Source: Pullichristensenella sp002068815 (GTDB lineage: Bacteria; Bacillota; Clostridia; Christensenellales; Aristaeellaceae). From it: a stretch of 64,000 nucleotides of DNA. A program made the position numbers and the translations under genes. Below are positions 52,300 to 61,307 of the stretch, piece after piece. Location: the NCBI GenBank assembly GCA_040772885.1, contig JAXGXF010000004.1:183636-247635 (forward strand), written 5' to 3'. A model generated the notes under the pieces. It was not told the DNA's origin. It saw only the letters and a list, made by a program, of their open reading frames with translations, and made no database searches. Within the stretch, counting starts at the first letter, position 1, and every line of letters starts with the position of its first letter.

Positions 52300-52770
52300 A
52301 TGGGCAAGCTCTCCACAAACAGGATCGCCAAGATCGGCATCGTCGTCCGGGACATCGAGGATGTCGCGCGGCGCTACGCGGAGCTGTTCGACGTGCCCGA
52401 GCCGGAGGTTCACTACCCCGACCCGAACCGCGTGCCCGCGCCCGGCGCGTACAAGCGGTTCCGCGGCGAGGAGCGAAAAATACTGCTCAAGTGGGCGCAC
52501 GTCGATCTCGAGCCATTGTACCTGGAGCTTCTGGAGCCGCACGACGATACGCCCAGCCCCTGGCTCGAGCACCTCGAGAAATTCGGCAACAGCATCTGCT
52601 TCATCTCCTTTTACATCGACGGCTTCCGGCACGAGATCGACCTGATGGAGGGGCAGGGCTATCCGATGATCTTCGAGGAGGAGAAGGGCCACGAGCGATA
52701 CGCCTATTTCGACACGCTGAAAAAACTGGGCATCATGATCGAGCTGAAGGAGCGCGACAAGGCGAACTGA
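52300..52770 (+). CDS. VOC-family protein lacking both metal-binding histidines
   Basis: 156-residue VOC fold. Glu ligands appear to remain (PLYLELLEP and GIMIELKER). The positions that carry His in the two sister proteins read KIGIVVRD and ICFISFYIDG, with no histidine. Metal binding is therefore doubtful, and the protein may be a structural partner of another VOC subunit, or may use different ligands. ATG behind GAGGAGG, 16 bases after the first VOC gene. Confidence 0.83.
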   Translation: MGKLSTNRIAKIGIVVRDIEDVARRYAELFDVPEPEVHYPDPNRVPAPGAYKRFRGEERKILLKWAHVDLEPLYLELLEPHDDTPSPWLEHLEKFGNSICFISFYIDGFRHEIDLMEGQGYPMIFEEEKGHERYAYFDTLKKLGIMIELKERDKAN

Positions 52771-52801
52771 CCGCGCGGCTTCGAAGGAGGGACGGTTCCG
52801 G

Positions 52802-53905
52802 ATGCAACCTGTCAAAGCAGGCATCGTCGGCTGCGGCGTGATCAGCGAGGTCTATTTCAAGAGCCTCAAGGAGCGATTCCGCTCGGTCGAGGTCGTCTGC
52901 TGCGCGGACGCGTGCGCGGAAAAGGCGCTTGCGCGCGCTGCGCAGTTCGGCGTCGAGGCGACGACCGTGGCCGACATGCTCCGGAACCCCGCGGTCGAAA
53001 TGGTGATCAACCTGACCAACCCCGCGTCCCACGCGGAGCTCACGCTCGAGGCACTCGGCGCCGGGAAGCACGTCTACAGCGAAAAGCCGCTGGCGCTGAC
53101 GCTTCAGGACGCCGACCGCATACTCGCCGAGGCGGACAGGCGCGGCCTGTCGGTCGGGTGCGCGCCGGATACGATGCTCGGCTCCGGCATACAGACCGCC
53201 TGCGCCGCCATCGAATCGGGCTGGATCGGAAGGCCGCTCGCCGCCGCCGCGTTCTGGAGCTCGAGGGGGCACGAGCGGTGGCACGCGAACCCCGCGTTCT
53301 ACTATCAGCCCGGCGGCGGCCCGCATCTGGACATGGGCCCTTACTACATCTCCGCGCTGGCGCTGATGCTCGGCGGCGTTCGAAGGGTTCAGGCGGTCAG
53401 CCGCCGCGCGTACGCCGAGCGCACCTTCGGCGCGGGGCCGCGGCGCGGGGAGCGGTTTCCGGTGGAGACGGACACGCATTTTTCGGCGCTCCTGGAGACC
53501 GCGGGCGGGGCGACGGTCAACCTGATGCTGTCGTTTGACGTATGGGCCACGTCGCTTCCGCGCCTGGAGGTCTACGGAACGGGCGGTACGCTGAGCCTGC
53601 CCGACCCCAACACGCTGGAGGGCCAGGTCCGGCTGTACACGCCCGCTTCGGGCGCGTTTGAGACGCTGCCGCTCAACAATCCCTTCCGGCAGGAGGTGCG
53701 CGGCATCGGCGCCGCGCAGATGGCCGTCGCGCTGCGAACCGGCGGGAGCTACCTGGCCGACGGCAGGCTCGCGCGGCACGTGCTCGAGGTGCTGTTCGCC
53801 ATCGAGGAGGCCGCGCGGACCGGCGCGGCGGTGGAGTGCAAAACGACCTTCGACCGGCGGCCGCCGCTGCCCGCGGGGCTGACCGAGGCGGAATGGAATC
53901 TTTGA
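52802..53905 (+). CDS. Gfo/Idh/MocA family oxidoreductase
   Basis: NAD(P)-dependent dehydrogenase. Rossmann start VKAGIVGCGVISEVYFKSL; EKPLALTLQDADRIL (catalytic Lys near residue 95); GGGPHLDMGPYYISAL near 176 with the conserved Asp. 367 residues. GAAGGAGGG precedes the ATG. Lies between VOC genes, consistent with oxidising a sugar ring before VOC-type chemistry. Confidence 0.9.
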   Translation: MQPVKAGIVGCGVISEVYFKSLKERFRSVEVVCCADACAEKALARAAQFGVEATTVADMLRNPAVEMVINLTNPASHAELTLEALGAGKHVYSEKPLALTLQDADRILAEADRRGLSVGCAPDTMLGSGIQTACAAIESGWIGRPLAAAAFWSSRGHERWHANPAFYYQPGGGPHLDMGPYYISALALMLGGVRRVQAVSRRAYAERTFGAGPRRGERFPVETDTHFSALLETAGGATVNLMLSFDVWATSLPRLEVYGTGGTLSLPDPNTLEGQVRLYTPASGAFETLPLNNPFRQEVRGIGAAQMAVALRTGGSYLADGRLARHVLEVLFAIEEAARTGAAVECKTTFDRRPPLPAGLTEAEWNL

Positions 53906-53922
53906 GCTGCCGAACTTTCATC

Positions 53923-53951
53923 TTCACAAGGAAACAAATGTACTGTATAAT
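53923..53951 (+). promoter_or_regulatory. Internal promoter before the third VOC and LacI genes
   Basis: TTCACA (53923-53928), a 17-base spacer and consensus TATAAT (53946-53951). The next ATG is at 53969, so the leader would be only about ten bases. It would give separate expression of the VOC and LacI genes. Confidence 0.65.
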
Positions 53952-53968
53952 GGCGGGAGGAATGTCGA

Positions 53969-54442
53969 ATGGACGCTTTGGGCCAGACGCCGGACTTGGG
54001 AGCGTTTTCCGGGACGTTTTCGCACGTGTGCGTGGTCGTTGAGGACATCGAGAAGGCCATTTCCGACTATCGGAAATTGCTGAACGCGGAGCGCCCGGTC
54101 CTCAAGCAGACCGGAGCGCCGGAGACCGCCCGCGTCGTGTACATGGGCAGCCCGACGCCGGCGCGCGCGCACCAGGCGTTTTTCCAGGTCGGGGGGCTTC
54201 GAATCGAGCTGCTCCAGCCCGACGAGCACCCGAGCACCTGGCGCGACTGCCTGAACAGGAACGGCAACAGCTACCACCACGCCGCCTACGTCGTCCCGGA
54301 CATGGACGAGGCGCTCAGGCAGCTGGCGGAGATGGGCGCGCCGCTTCTGCAAAGCGGCTTTTACAACGGCGGGAAATACGCCTACGTGGACAGCGAGCCG
54401 GTGCTTGGCACGATGCTCGAGTTGCTCATGTCGACGAATTGA
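53969..54442 (+). CDS. VOC-family protein
   Basis: 157-residue VOC fold, closest in pattern to methylmalonyl-CoA epimerase-like proteins. Metal residues: His in FSHVCVVVEDIEKA, Glu in LRIELLQPDE, His in YHHAAYVVPD and Glu in GTMLELLMST. ATG behind GGGAGG. Immediately followed by the LacI regulator. Confidence 0.85.
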   Translation: MDALGQTPDLGAFSGTFSHVCVVVEDIEKAISDYRKLLNAERPVLKQTGAPETARVVYMGSPTPARAHQAFFQVGGLRIELLQPDEHPSTWRDCLNRNGNSYHHAAYVVPDMDEALRQLAEMGAPLLQSGFYNGGKYAYVDSEPVLGTMLELLMSTN

Positions 54443-54451
54443 CGGATTGGA

Positions 54452-55498
54452 ATGAGCCTCATGAAGATTGACGAGATTGCGAGAAAAGCGAAGGTATCCA
54501 GAAGCACCGTTTCGCGCGTGTTGAACAACAACCCCAACGTAAGGTCCAACACGCGCCGGGCGGTCGAGCAGGTGATTCGGGAGCTGAACTACGTGCCCAA
54601 CGCCGCGGCCAGGTCCCTGGCCAGCAAGCGCGCGGGCGTGGTCGGCGTGCTGATTCACAACATCATGCAGCCCTACTGGGCGGCCATGTTCTCCGGCATC
54701 GAGCGGGAGCTGGTGCGCGTGGGGTACGGCGTCCTCCTGGCCAACTACAGAAACGTCAGGAGCGCGCATGATTACCTGGGTAACTACAAAAAGAGCCTGC
54801 GCAATCTGCTGATACAGAACGTCGACGGCGTCATCATCGCGCTGGCCAACGACCTGGGCGACGAGGACGTCGAGATGCTCGAGGCCTCGGGGAAGCCCTT
54901 CGTCGTCATCCAGAACAGCGCGCAGAATCCCGCCATCTCGAGCGTCAACGTCGACAACGTCTCCCTCGCCTACGAGGCCACGAGCTATCTGATCGAAAAG
55001 GGGCATCGAAGCATCTGGCACGCCGCCGGGCCGGTCGGCAGCGGCATCGCCAGGGACCGCTACGATGGATTCATCAAGGCGATGCACGACCACAACCTGA
55101 ACATCGGCGAGGAGTGCATCGTCAACTGCGGCTCGCTGTTTGACGACGGCTACTGGTGCATGAAGCGCATACTCAACCAGAGCGCGCGGCCGACGGCGAT
55201 ACTGTTTCAAAACGACGTCACGGCGTACGGCTCGATTTTGGCCGCGCGCGAGGAGGGCGTGGACATCCCGGGCTCCATCTCGATCGTCGGCATCGATCAC
55301 CTGTCGGCCATGATGGACCTGGCCAGCCTCCTCCCGGACCTCACCTCGATGGTGCTTCCGGTGACCGATCTCGGCGGAAACGCGGCCCGGATGATCGTCG
55401 AGCAGATCGAGGACAGCGCGCAGGCATCCAATATCGTGCTGCCCTGCTCGCTTTACGAGGGCTCGACCGTCCGGCCGCTGACCGGGTGCCCATCCTAG
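54452..55498 (+). CDS. LacI-family transcriptional regulator
   Basis: N-terminal helix-turn-helix IDEIARKAKVSRSTVSRVLN (about residues 6-25) with hinge helix NAAARSLASKRAGVVG. The C-terminal periplasmic-binding-like domain starts VGVLIHNIMQPYWAAMFSGI and ends with DHLSAMMDLASLLPDLTSM. 348 residues. Candidate repressor for the matching operators at 51522-51545 and 51774-51796; the effector is probably a sugar released by the downstream GH43. Confidence 0.93.
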   Translation: MSLMKIDEIARKAKVSRSTVSRVLNNNPNVRSNTRRAVEQVIRELNYVPNAAARSLASKRAGVVGVLIHNIMQPYWAAMFSGIERELVRVGYGVLLANYRNVRSAHDYLGNYKKSLRNLLIQNVDGVIIALANDLGDEDVEMLEASGKPFVVIQNSAQNPAISSVNVDNVSLAYEATSYLIEKGHRSIWHAAGPVGSGIARDRYDGFIKAMHDHNLNIGEECIVNCGSLFDDGYWCMKRILNQSARPTAILFQNDVTAYGSILAAREEGVDIPGSISIVGIDHLSAMMDLASLLPDLTSMVLPVTDLGGNAARMIVEQIEDSAQASNIVLPCSLYEGSTVRPLTGCPS

Positions 55499-55613
55499 AG
55501 AAACGAAACACTTCCGGCGCCATGGCGCGCCCCTTCGGACGCGCGGTGTCCGTGCACGGTTTTTTTCCTCTCCATTTCCCCGCGCAATCCATTTTACGAC
55601 GGGAGGCGAGACA

Positions 55614-57254
55614 TTGTTGACCATCAAAAACCCCATCTTGCCAGGCTTTCACGGGGATCCCTGCGTCGTCCGGGTGGGCGAAGACTACTATATCGTCACG
55701 TCCAGCTTCGAGTGGTTTCCGGGGGCGCCGCTGTATCACTCCAAGGACCTTCGCAACTGGCGGCTGCTGTACAATATTCTGGACACGCGGGAGCTGCTGG
55801 ACCTGACGGGCGTGCGCCCCTCGTTCGGCGTATGGGCGCCGGATTTGAGCTATTGTGAGGCGGAAAGGCGCTTCTACCTGCTCTACTCGAACGTCCACTG
55901 CCGGAATAAGTGGCTGTTTGACGTGGACAACTACCTGATCTGGACGGACGACATCGAGTCCGGCGAGTGGAGCCGGCCGCTCTACATCAATTCCAGCGGG
56001 TTCGACCCGTCGCTGTTCCACGACGACGACGGCCGCAAGTGGGTCGTCAACAAGGACCGCGACTTTCGGCCCCGGAACGTCGATCGGCGCACGATCATCC
56101 TGCAGGAGCTCGACATCAAGACCGGCACGCTGCTCGGCGCGCCCAAATCCATCAGCCACGGCGCGACGGAGCGCCGCTTCGTCGAGGGCCCGCACCTGTA
56201 CAAGCGCGACGGCATGTACTATCTGATGACCGCCGAGGGCGGAACGGGGTACGGCCACTGCGTGGCGCTGCTGCGCTCGAAGAACATCGGGGGGCCCTAC
56301 GAGCCGTCGCCCTATGGCCCGGTGATCACGAGCAACAACGACGTATTTTCGGGAACGGAGACCGTCCCGTTCATGATGATGGAGCGGTACAACCCGGAGG
56401 CGGAGCTCCAGAAGGCCGGCCACGGCTCCTTGGTGGAGACGCAGGCGGGCGAGTGGTACGTCGTGCACCTATGCGGCCGGCCCGTGATGCCGCAGCAGCG
56501 ATGCATACTCGGCCGGGAGACGGCGATACAGCGCGTCGAGTGGACCGGGGACGGCTGGCTTCGGATGCCGGAGGGCAACCTCGCGCGGCTCTCGACGCCG
56601 GCGCCCGCCATCCCGGAGCACCCGTTTCCGCCGGAGAGCCCGCTGTGCGACTTCGACGGCCCCGCGATCCCGAAGCAATTCTACACGCCGCGCAACGAGA
56701 TCGCCGAGGACTGGGCGAGCGTCTCGAGGCGCAAGGGCCACCTCAGCCTGCGCGGCCGCGAGTCGCTGACCAGCAACTACTACCCGAGCCTGCTCGCCCG
56801 CAAGCTCACGGCGTTCCACACCGAGACGACCGTCCGCATGGAGTTCGCGCCGGAGCTCTACCACCACATCGCCGGCCTCGCGTGCTACTACGACATGTGC
56901 AACCACCACATCGCGTTCAAGAGCCACGACGAGGAGTTGGGCGGGGCGATCCTCTCGATCGCGTCGTTCATCAACGGCGAGCTCACGGACTCCGGCGTCG
57001 CCGTGCCGGTCGGTGCCGAGGCCCCGGTGTGGCTCCGCGCGCACATCCGGGACGCCGAATTGCAGTTCCTCTACAGCCTCGACGGCGAGCGATTCCTGCC
57101 GCTGGGCGGCGCGCTCGACCTGTCGCCGCTCTCCGACGAGGAGAGTCCCCTCGGTTCCTTTACCGGCACGTTCATCGGCATGTTCGCGCAGGACTCCGAC
57201 CGAAAGCAGAAGTGGGCGGACTTCGACTGGTTCCGCTACGAGATTCTCGAATAG
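55614..57254 (+). CDS. Glycoside hydrolase family 43 protein (beta-xylosidase/arabinofuranosidase-like)
   Basis: Five-bladed beta-propeller glycosidase. The catalytic triad is visible: base Asp in PGFHGDPCVVRV (about residue 15), pKa-modulating Asp in SSGFDPSLFHDDDG (near 129) and general acid Glu in RRFVEGPHLYKR (near 191). The C-terminal beta-sandwich (about 350-545) has the extended domain of GH43 xylosidases. 546 residues. No signal peptide, so it acts on imported oligosaccharides. TTG start at 55614 (or 55617) behind GGGAGG. A run of seven T follows GC-rich DNA at 55560, a weak terminator candidate before it. Confidence 0.92.
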   Translation: MLTIKNPILPGFHGDPCVVRVGEDYYIVTSSFEWFPGAPLYHSKDLRNWRLLYNILDTRELLDLTGVRPSFGVWAPDLSYCEAERRFYLLYSNVHCRNKWLFDVDNYLIWTDDIESGEWSRPLYINSSGFDPSLFHDDDGRKWVVNKDRDFRPRNVDRRTIILQELDIKTGTLLGAPKSISHGATERRFVEGPHLYKRDGMYYLMTAEGGTGYGHCVALLRSKNIGGPYEPSPYGPVITSNNDVFSGTETVPFMMMERYNPEAELQKAGHGSLVETQAGEWYVVHLCGRPVMPQQRCILGRETAIQRVEWTGDGWLRMPEGNLARLSTPAPAIPEHPFPPESPLCDFDGPAIPKQFYTPRNEIAEDWASVSRRKGHLSLRGRESLTSNYYPSLLARKLTAFHTETTVRMEFAPELYHHIAGLACYYDMCNHHIAFKSHDEELGGAILSIASFINGELTDSGVAVPVGAEAPVWLRAHIRDAELQFLYSLDGERFLPLGGALDLSPLSDEESPLGSFTGTFIGMFAQDSDRKQKWADFDWFRYEILE

Positions 57255-57265
57255 GGGGCCGAGCG

Positions 57266-58033
57266 ATGAAATTCTCGCTGTGCATCGAGCCGATCCTCCC
57301 GGACATGGACTTCTACGACCGCGTCCGTCTGGCGGCGGATGTCGGCTACGACGCCATCGAGTTCTGGAGCCCCGGCGCGCGCGACCTCGACCGGCTCGCG
57401 TCGCTGGCCGCGCGTTGCGGGCTCGAGATCGCCGCCTGCTGCGCGCACAACCACCGCAGGGATCACCTCGCCTCCGACTGCGCGGCCGGGCGGATCGCGG
57501 AGTCGGTGCGGGTGCTCGGCGGGTTCGGCGTCCGGCAGGTCATACTGATGTCCGGCGACGTCAACTGCCGCCGGGACAGCCAGAAGCTGCTGATCGCGGA
57601 GAACCTGAAGAGGCTTCGCGACGCGGCGGAGCGCCAGCAAGTGCGGCTGCTCCTCGAGCCGCTGAACACCATCGTCGACCACAAGGGGTATTACCTCGAC
57701 TCCGCGCAGGTCGCCTTCGAGCTCGTCCGGATCGCGGACAGCCCGTGGGTGCAGGTGTTGTACGACATTTACCACATGCAGGTCATGGAGGGCAACATAC
57801 TCTCGACGCTCGAACAGAACCTCGGCAGGATCGGCCACATACACCTCGCGGGCGTTCCCGGCCGGCACGAGCCGAGCGGCGGCGAGCTGAACATGGGCCG
57901 GGTGCTTTCGCACCTGAACGCGCTCGGCTACGACCGGTACGCCGGCATGGAATATTGGCCCGTCCTCGGCACGCCCGAGGGCCTGCGCGACGAATTGGCG
58001 AGGATGAAGGAGGGGGCGCGGCATGCGCAATGA
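57266..58033 (+). CDS. Hydroxypyruvate isomerase-like TIM-barrel protein
   Basis: Hyi/YgbM-type sugar isomerase, 255 residues. N-terminus MKFSLCIEPILPDMDFYDRV; metal ligands Glu in LLEPLNTIVDHKGYYL (near residue 135), Asp in VLYDIYHMQVMEGN (near 168), His in IGHIHLAGVPGRHEP and Glu in YAGMEYWPV (near 230). The start ATG 57266 is chosen because the frame upstream overlaps GH43. It overlaps the next gene by 11 bases. Confidence 0.88.
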   Translation: MKFSLCIEPILPDMDFYDRVRLAADVGYDAIEFWSPGARDLDRLASLAARCGLEIAACCAHNHRRDHLASDCAAGRIAESVRVLGGFGVRQVILMSGDVNCRRDSQKLLIAENLKRLRDAAERQQVRLLLEPLNTIVDHKGYYLDSAQVAFELVRIADSPWVQVLYDIYHMQVMEGNILSTLEQNLGRIGHIHLAGVPGRHEPSGGELNMGRVLSHLNALGYDRYAGMEYWPVLGTPEGLRDELARMKEGARHAQ

Positions 58034-58994
58034 GGTGCGATGGGGCGTGCTCGGCTGCGCGGGGATCGCGAGAAAGGCGATGCTGCCAGCGATACTCGAC
58101 GCGGGCAACGCGAAGCTCTATGCGATCGCGAGCCGGTCGCGGGAAAAGCTCGCGGAAATGGCGAAGCTGTTCCCGTGCGAGCGGCAGTACGTCGGCTACG
58201 AGGCGCTCTTGGGGGACCCGGCGGTCGACGCGGTGTACATACCGCTCCCGAATTCCCTGCACTGCGAGTGGGTGGTCAAGGCGCTCGAGATGGGTAAGCC
58301 CGTGCTCTGCGAAAAGCCGCTCGCGATGAACGCGGCGGAGGTCCGGCGCGTCATGGAGGCGTCGCGCGCGACCGGCGTTCCGGCCATGGAGGCGTTCGCG
58401 TACCTGCACGACCCGCTGATGGCGCGCGCGCGGGAGGTCCTCGCGTCCGGCGCGCTCGGGAGGCTGCGCTACATGGAGGCGAACTTCTCGTATCTTCTCG
58501 AGGACCTGTCGAACGTCCGGCTGATCCGCGGGATCGGCGGCGGCGCGACCTACGACCTGGGCTGCTACCCGATCAGCTTCTTCCGCGCGCTCGCGGGGGA
58601 GGAGCCCTCGCGCGTCGCGGTCTCCGGCCGGCGCGGGGCGCGCTCCGGCGTCGACGAGGACGTGCTCGTGCTGCTCGACTTTCCGTCGGGCGCGAAGGCG
58701 ACGAGCTACTTCTCGTTTCAGGCGCACTGGAACACGCGCAACCTCGTGCTGGGCGAATGCGGGTACATGGAATTTCCGACGATATTCGACCGCGGCGACA
58801 AAAAGACGCTGATCCTCGAGACCGCCTCGGGCGGGCGCTCCGTCGAGACGCTCGACACGTCCAGGCGCTACGCGCTGCAGGTGGAGCAGATGGGCCGCGT
58901 GGTGCTCGAGGGGCGTGCGCCGGCCGTTTCGCTCGGGTTTTCGCTCGGCAACGCCGAGGTATTGGACAGCATACTCGCCGAATGCGGCGACTGA
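58023..58994 (+). CDS. Gfo/Idh/MocA family oxidoreductase, xylose-dehydrogenase-like
   Basis: Sugar dehydrogenase-type protein of 323 residues. Rossmann start VRWGVLGCAGIARKAMLPAI, catalytic lysine in CEKPLAMNAAEVRR (near 95), and GGGATYDLGCYPISFFR near 178, typical of the NAD(P) D-xylose/1,2-dihydrodiol dehydrogenase group. Downstream of the TIM-barrel isomerase by overlap, upstream of an SDR. Probably acts on a pentose or a glycoside product of the GH43. Confidence 0.9.
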   Translation: MRNEVRWGVLGCAGIARKAMLPAILDAGNAKLYAIASRSREKLAEMAKLFPCERQYVGYEALLGDPAVDAVYIPLPNSLHCEWVVKALEMGKPVLCEKPLAMNAAEVRRVMEASRATGVPAMEAFAYLHDPLMARAREVLASGALGRLRYMEANFSYLLEDLSNVRLIRGIGGGATYDLGCYPISFFRALAGEEPSRVAVSGRRGARSGVDEDVLVLLDFPSGAKATSYFSFQAHWNTRNLVLGECGYMEFPTIFDRGDKKTLILETASGGRSVETLDTSRRYALQVEQMGRVVLEGRAPAVSLGFSLGNAEVLDSILAECGD

Positions 58995-59009
58995 AGGGGG
59001 GCGAAGGCG

Positions 59010-59762
59010 GTGAACGTATCGGGAAAGACCATCTTGCTGACCGGCGGCGCGGGCGGGCTGGGCTCCGCGATGGCGCGGCTGCTGGCGGAAAACGGCGCGG
59101 CGGTGCTGATTCTGGACATGGATGAGGAAAAGGGCCGCGCGCTCGCGGACGAGCTGACCGCGGACGGCGCGAGGGCGGACTTCTGCGGGATGGACGTGAC
59201 GAGCGAGGCCGACTGGCGGCGCGCGATCGACCATTCGCTTTCGTGGACGGGCCGCGTGGACGTGCTTATCAACAACGCGGGCATCAACATCCGAAAGCCC
59301 ATCGAGGAGATGCGCTTCGACGAGTGGCAGACGATGATGGCCGTCAACACCGGGAGCGTGTTTCTCGGCTGCAAATACGCGATCCCGGTCATGCGCAGGC
59401 AGGGCGGCGGCGCGATCATCAACACCTCGTCGGTGTGCGGGCTGATCGGCCACCGCTACACGCCGGAGGCCTACACCGCGACGAAGGGCGCGGTGACGCT
59501 GCTGACGAAGTCCGTCGCCGCGCGCTACGCGAAGGACGGCATCCGCTGCAACTCGATTCACCCGAGCACCGTGTATACGCCGCTGATCGAGGCGCTGTTC
59601 AAGGACCCGGCGCGCCGCGCGGAGCGGATCGGCGAGGTGCCGCTGGGGAGGCTCGCCTCGGACATGGACGTTGCGAACGCGGTACTGTACCTCGCCAGCG
59701 ACGAGGCGTCGTTCCTGAACGGCGTCGCGCTGCCCATCGACGGCGGGGTCACGTGCTATTGA
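59010..59762 (+). CDS. SDR-family oxidoreductase
   Basis: Short-chain dehydrogenase: LLTGGAGGLGSAMARLL (residues about 9-25), NNAGINIRKP near 88, NTSSV near 137 and YTATKGAV near 154. 250 residues. GTG start at 59010. Seventy bases before the isomerase gene. Probably an oxidation step on a sugar or polyol in the same pathway. Confidence 0.9.
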   Translation: MNVSGKTILLTGGAGGLGSAMARLLAENGAAVLILDMDEEKGRALADELTADGARADFCGMDVTSEADWRRAIDHSLSWTGRVDVLINNAGINIRKPIEEMRFDEWQTMMAVNTGSVFLGCKYAIPVMRRQGGGAIINTSSVCGLIGHRYTPEAYTATKGAVTLLTKSVAARYAKDGIRCNSIHPSTVYTPLIEALFKDPARRAERIGEVPLGRLASDMDVANAVLYLASDEASFLNGVALPIDGGVTCY

Positions 59763-59832
59763 AGGACGGAAGATTGCTCGATAAGGATTCCCAGGGCCAT
59801 ATGCAATCCGCAGACGAGAAGGAGGAACGATC

Positions 59833-61230
59833 ATGATCGCGAAGCAGAAGCCAAGGATCGGATTTTTGGGACTGATGCAGGGGCTGTACGACAAGTCGCA
59901 GCCGGAGCTTCCGCGCATGCAGGAGAAGTGGGCGCTGGAGGTCGCGCGCCGTCTGAGCGACGTGGCCGACGTCGACTTCCCCGGCCCGGCCAAGGAGCGC
60001 GCGGACATCGAAAGGTACGTCAAGCTCTTCAACGACCGCGAGTACGACGGCATCCTGGTCGTCAACCTGCTCTACAGCCCGGCCAACCGGCTGATTCAGG
60101 CGATGAAGAAAAACCGCCTGCCGGTGATGGTCGCGAACATCCAGCCGCGCCCGACCGTGACGAACGAGTGGAACTGGACGCTTCTGACGACGAACCAGGG
60201 CATACACGGCTGTCAGGACACCTGCAACGTGCTGATGCGCACCGGCGTCAGGCCGGTGATCATCACCGAGGACTGGACCTCCGAGCGTTTCATGCGGTTC
60301 TTCGAGGACTGGGCGCTCGCGGCGAACGCGTGCCGGCGCCTGAAGTCCACGAAGGTGGCGCTGTTCGGGCGGATGCACAACATGGGCGACATCATCGGCG
60401 ACGACGCGGCGTTCTGCCGGAAGTTCGGCGTCGAGGCGAACTTCGATTCCATCGGCCCCGTGTACCGCCTGATGCAGGAGACGACCGAGGACGAGATCGA
60501 CCGGCAGATTGCCGAGGACAGGAAGAACTTCCACATCGACCCGAACCTCTCCGAGGACAGCCACCGCTACGCGGCCCGGCTGCAGCTCGGCTTTGAGAAG
60601 TTCCTGCTCGAAAACGGCTACGACGGCTTCTCGCAGTTCTTCAACGTCTACAAGGAGGACGGCCGGTTCCGCCAGATTCCGATCCTCGGCGGCTCGAACC
60701 TGCTGGCGAAGGGCTACGGCTACTCCGCCGAGGGCGACCTGAACGCGCTGTTGCTGACGGTCGTCGGGCACATGATGGTCGGCGACCCGCACTTCACCGA
60801 GATGTACTCGCTCGACTTCGAGCGCGACGCCGCGATGATGAGCCACATGGGGGAGGGCAACTGGAAGCTCGCCCGCAGGGACAGGGGCGTGACGCTGATC
60901 GACCGGCCGCTCGACATCGGCGAGCTCGAAAACCCGCCGACGCCGAAGTTCAACCTCGAGCCCGGCGCGGCGACGCTCGTCTCGCTCGTGGCCGTCGAGG
61001 GCGAGAAGTACCGGCTCGTGATCTGCCAGGGCGACGTGCTCGACGTCGACGACCTGCCGGATGTGCCGATGAACCACAGCTTCTTCCGGCCGCAGAGCGG
61101 CATCAAGGCGGCGATGGACCGCTGGCTCATGGCGGGCGGTACCCACCACGAGGTGCTGTTCAGGGGCGACTGCCGCCGGCGCTTCGAGCACCTCTGCCAC
61201 ATTCTGGATTTGGAATACGTCGAGGTCTAA
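59833..61230 (+). CDS. L-arabinose/L-fucose isomerase-like family protein
   Basis: Metal-dependent sugar isomerase family protein of 465 residues. The N-terminus KPRIGFLGLMQGLYDKS and the middle region ANIQPRPTVTNEWNW with HGCQDTCNVLMRTG fit the AraA/FucI-like fold. Candidate metal residues are in FTEMYSLDFERDAAMMSHMG near 340 and HHEVLF near 438. It lacks the classic AraA active-site text, so substrate may not be L-arabinose. The neighbouring FGGY kinase would phosphorylate its ketose product. ATG behind AGAAGGAGG. Confidence 0.83.
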   Translation: MIAKQKPRIGFLGLMQGLYDKSQPELPRMQEKWALEVARRLSDVADVDFPGPAKERADIERYVKLFNDREYDGILVVNLLYSPANRLIQAMKKNRLPVMVANIQPRPTVTNEWNWTLLTTNQGIHGCQDTCNVLMRTGVRPVIITEDWTSERFMRFFEDWALAANACRRLKSTKVALFGRMHNMGDIIGDDAAFCRKFGVEANFDSIGPVYRLMQETTEDEIDRQIAEDRKNFHIDPNLSEDSHRYAARLQLGFEKFLLENGYDGFSQFFNVYKEDGRFRQIPILGGSNLLAKGYGYSAEGDLNALLLTVVGHMMVGDPHFTEMYSLDFERDAAMMSHMGEGNWKLARRDRGVTLIDRPLDIGELENPPTPKFNLEPGAATLVSLVAVEGEKYRLVICQGDVLDVDDLPDVPMNHSFFRPQSGIKAAMDRWLMAGGTHHEVLFRGDCRRRFEHLCHILDLEYVEV

Positions 61231-61307
61231 CCGGCGAAGCCAGCATTCGCTACAACAAGGTCATGTTCTTCCCGGACACCCTGAGACGGAAAGGGAGGCG
61301 ATTCCGC

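Noticed and set aside
55519..55566. T-run at 55560 considered as a terminator before GH43
   Set aside because: The GC-rich DNA before it gives only weak or short stems, so it is not listed as a terminator.
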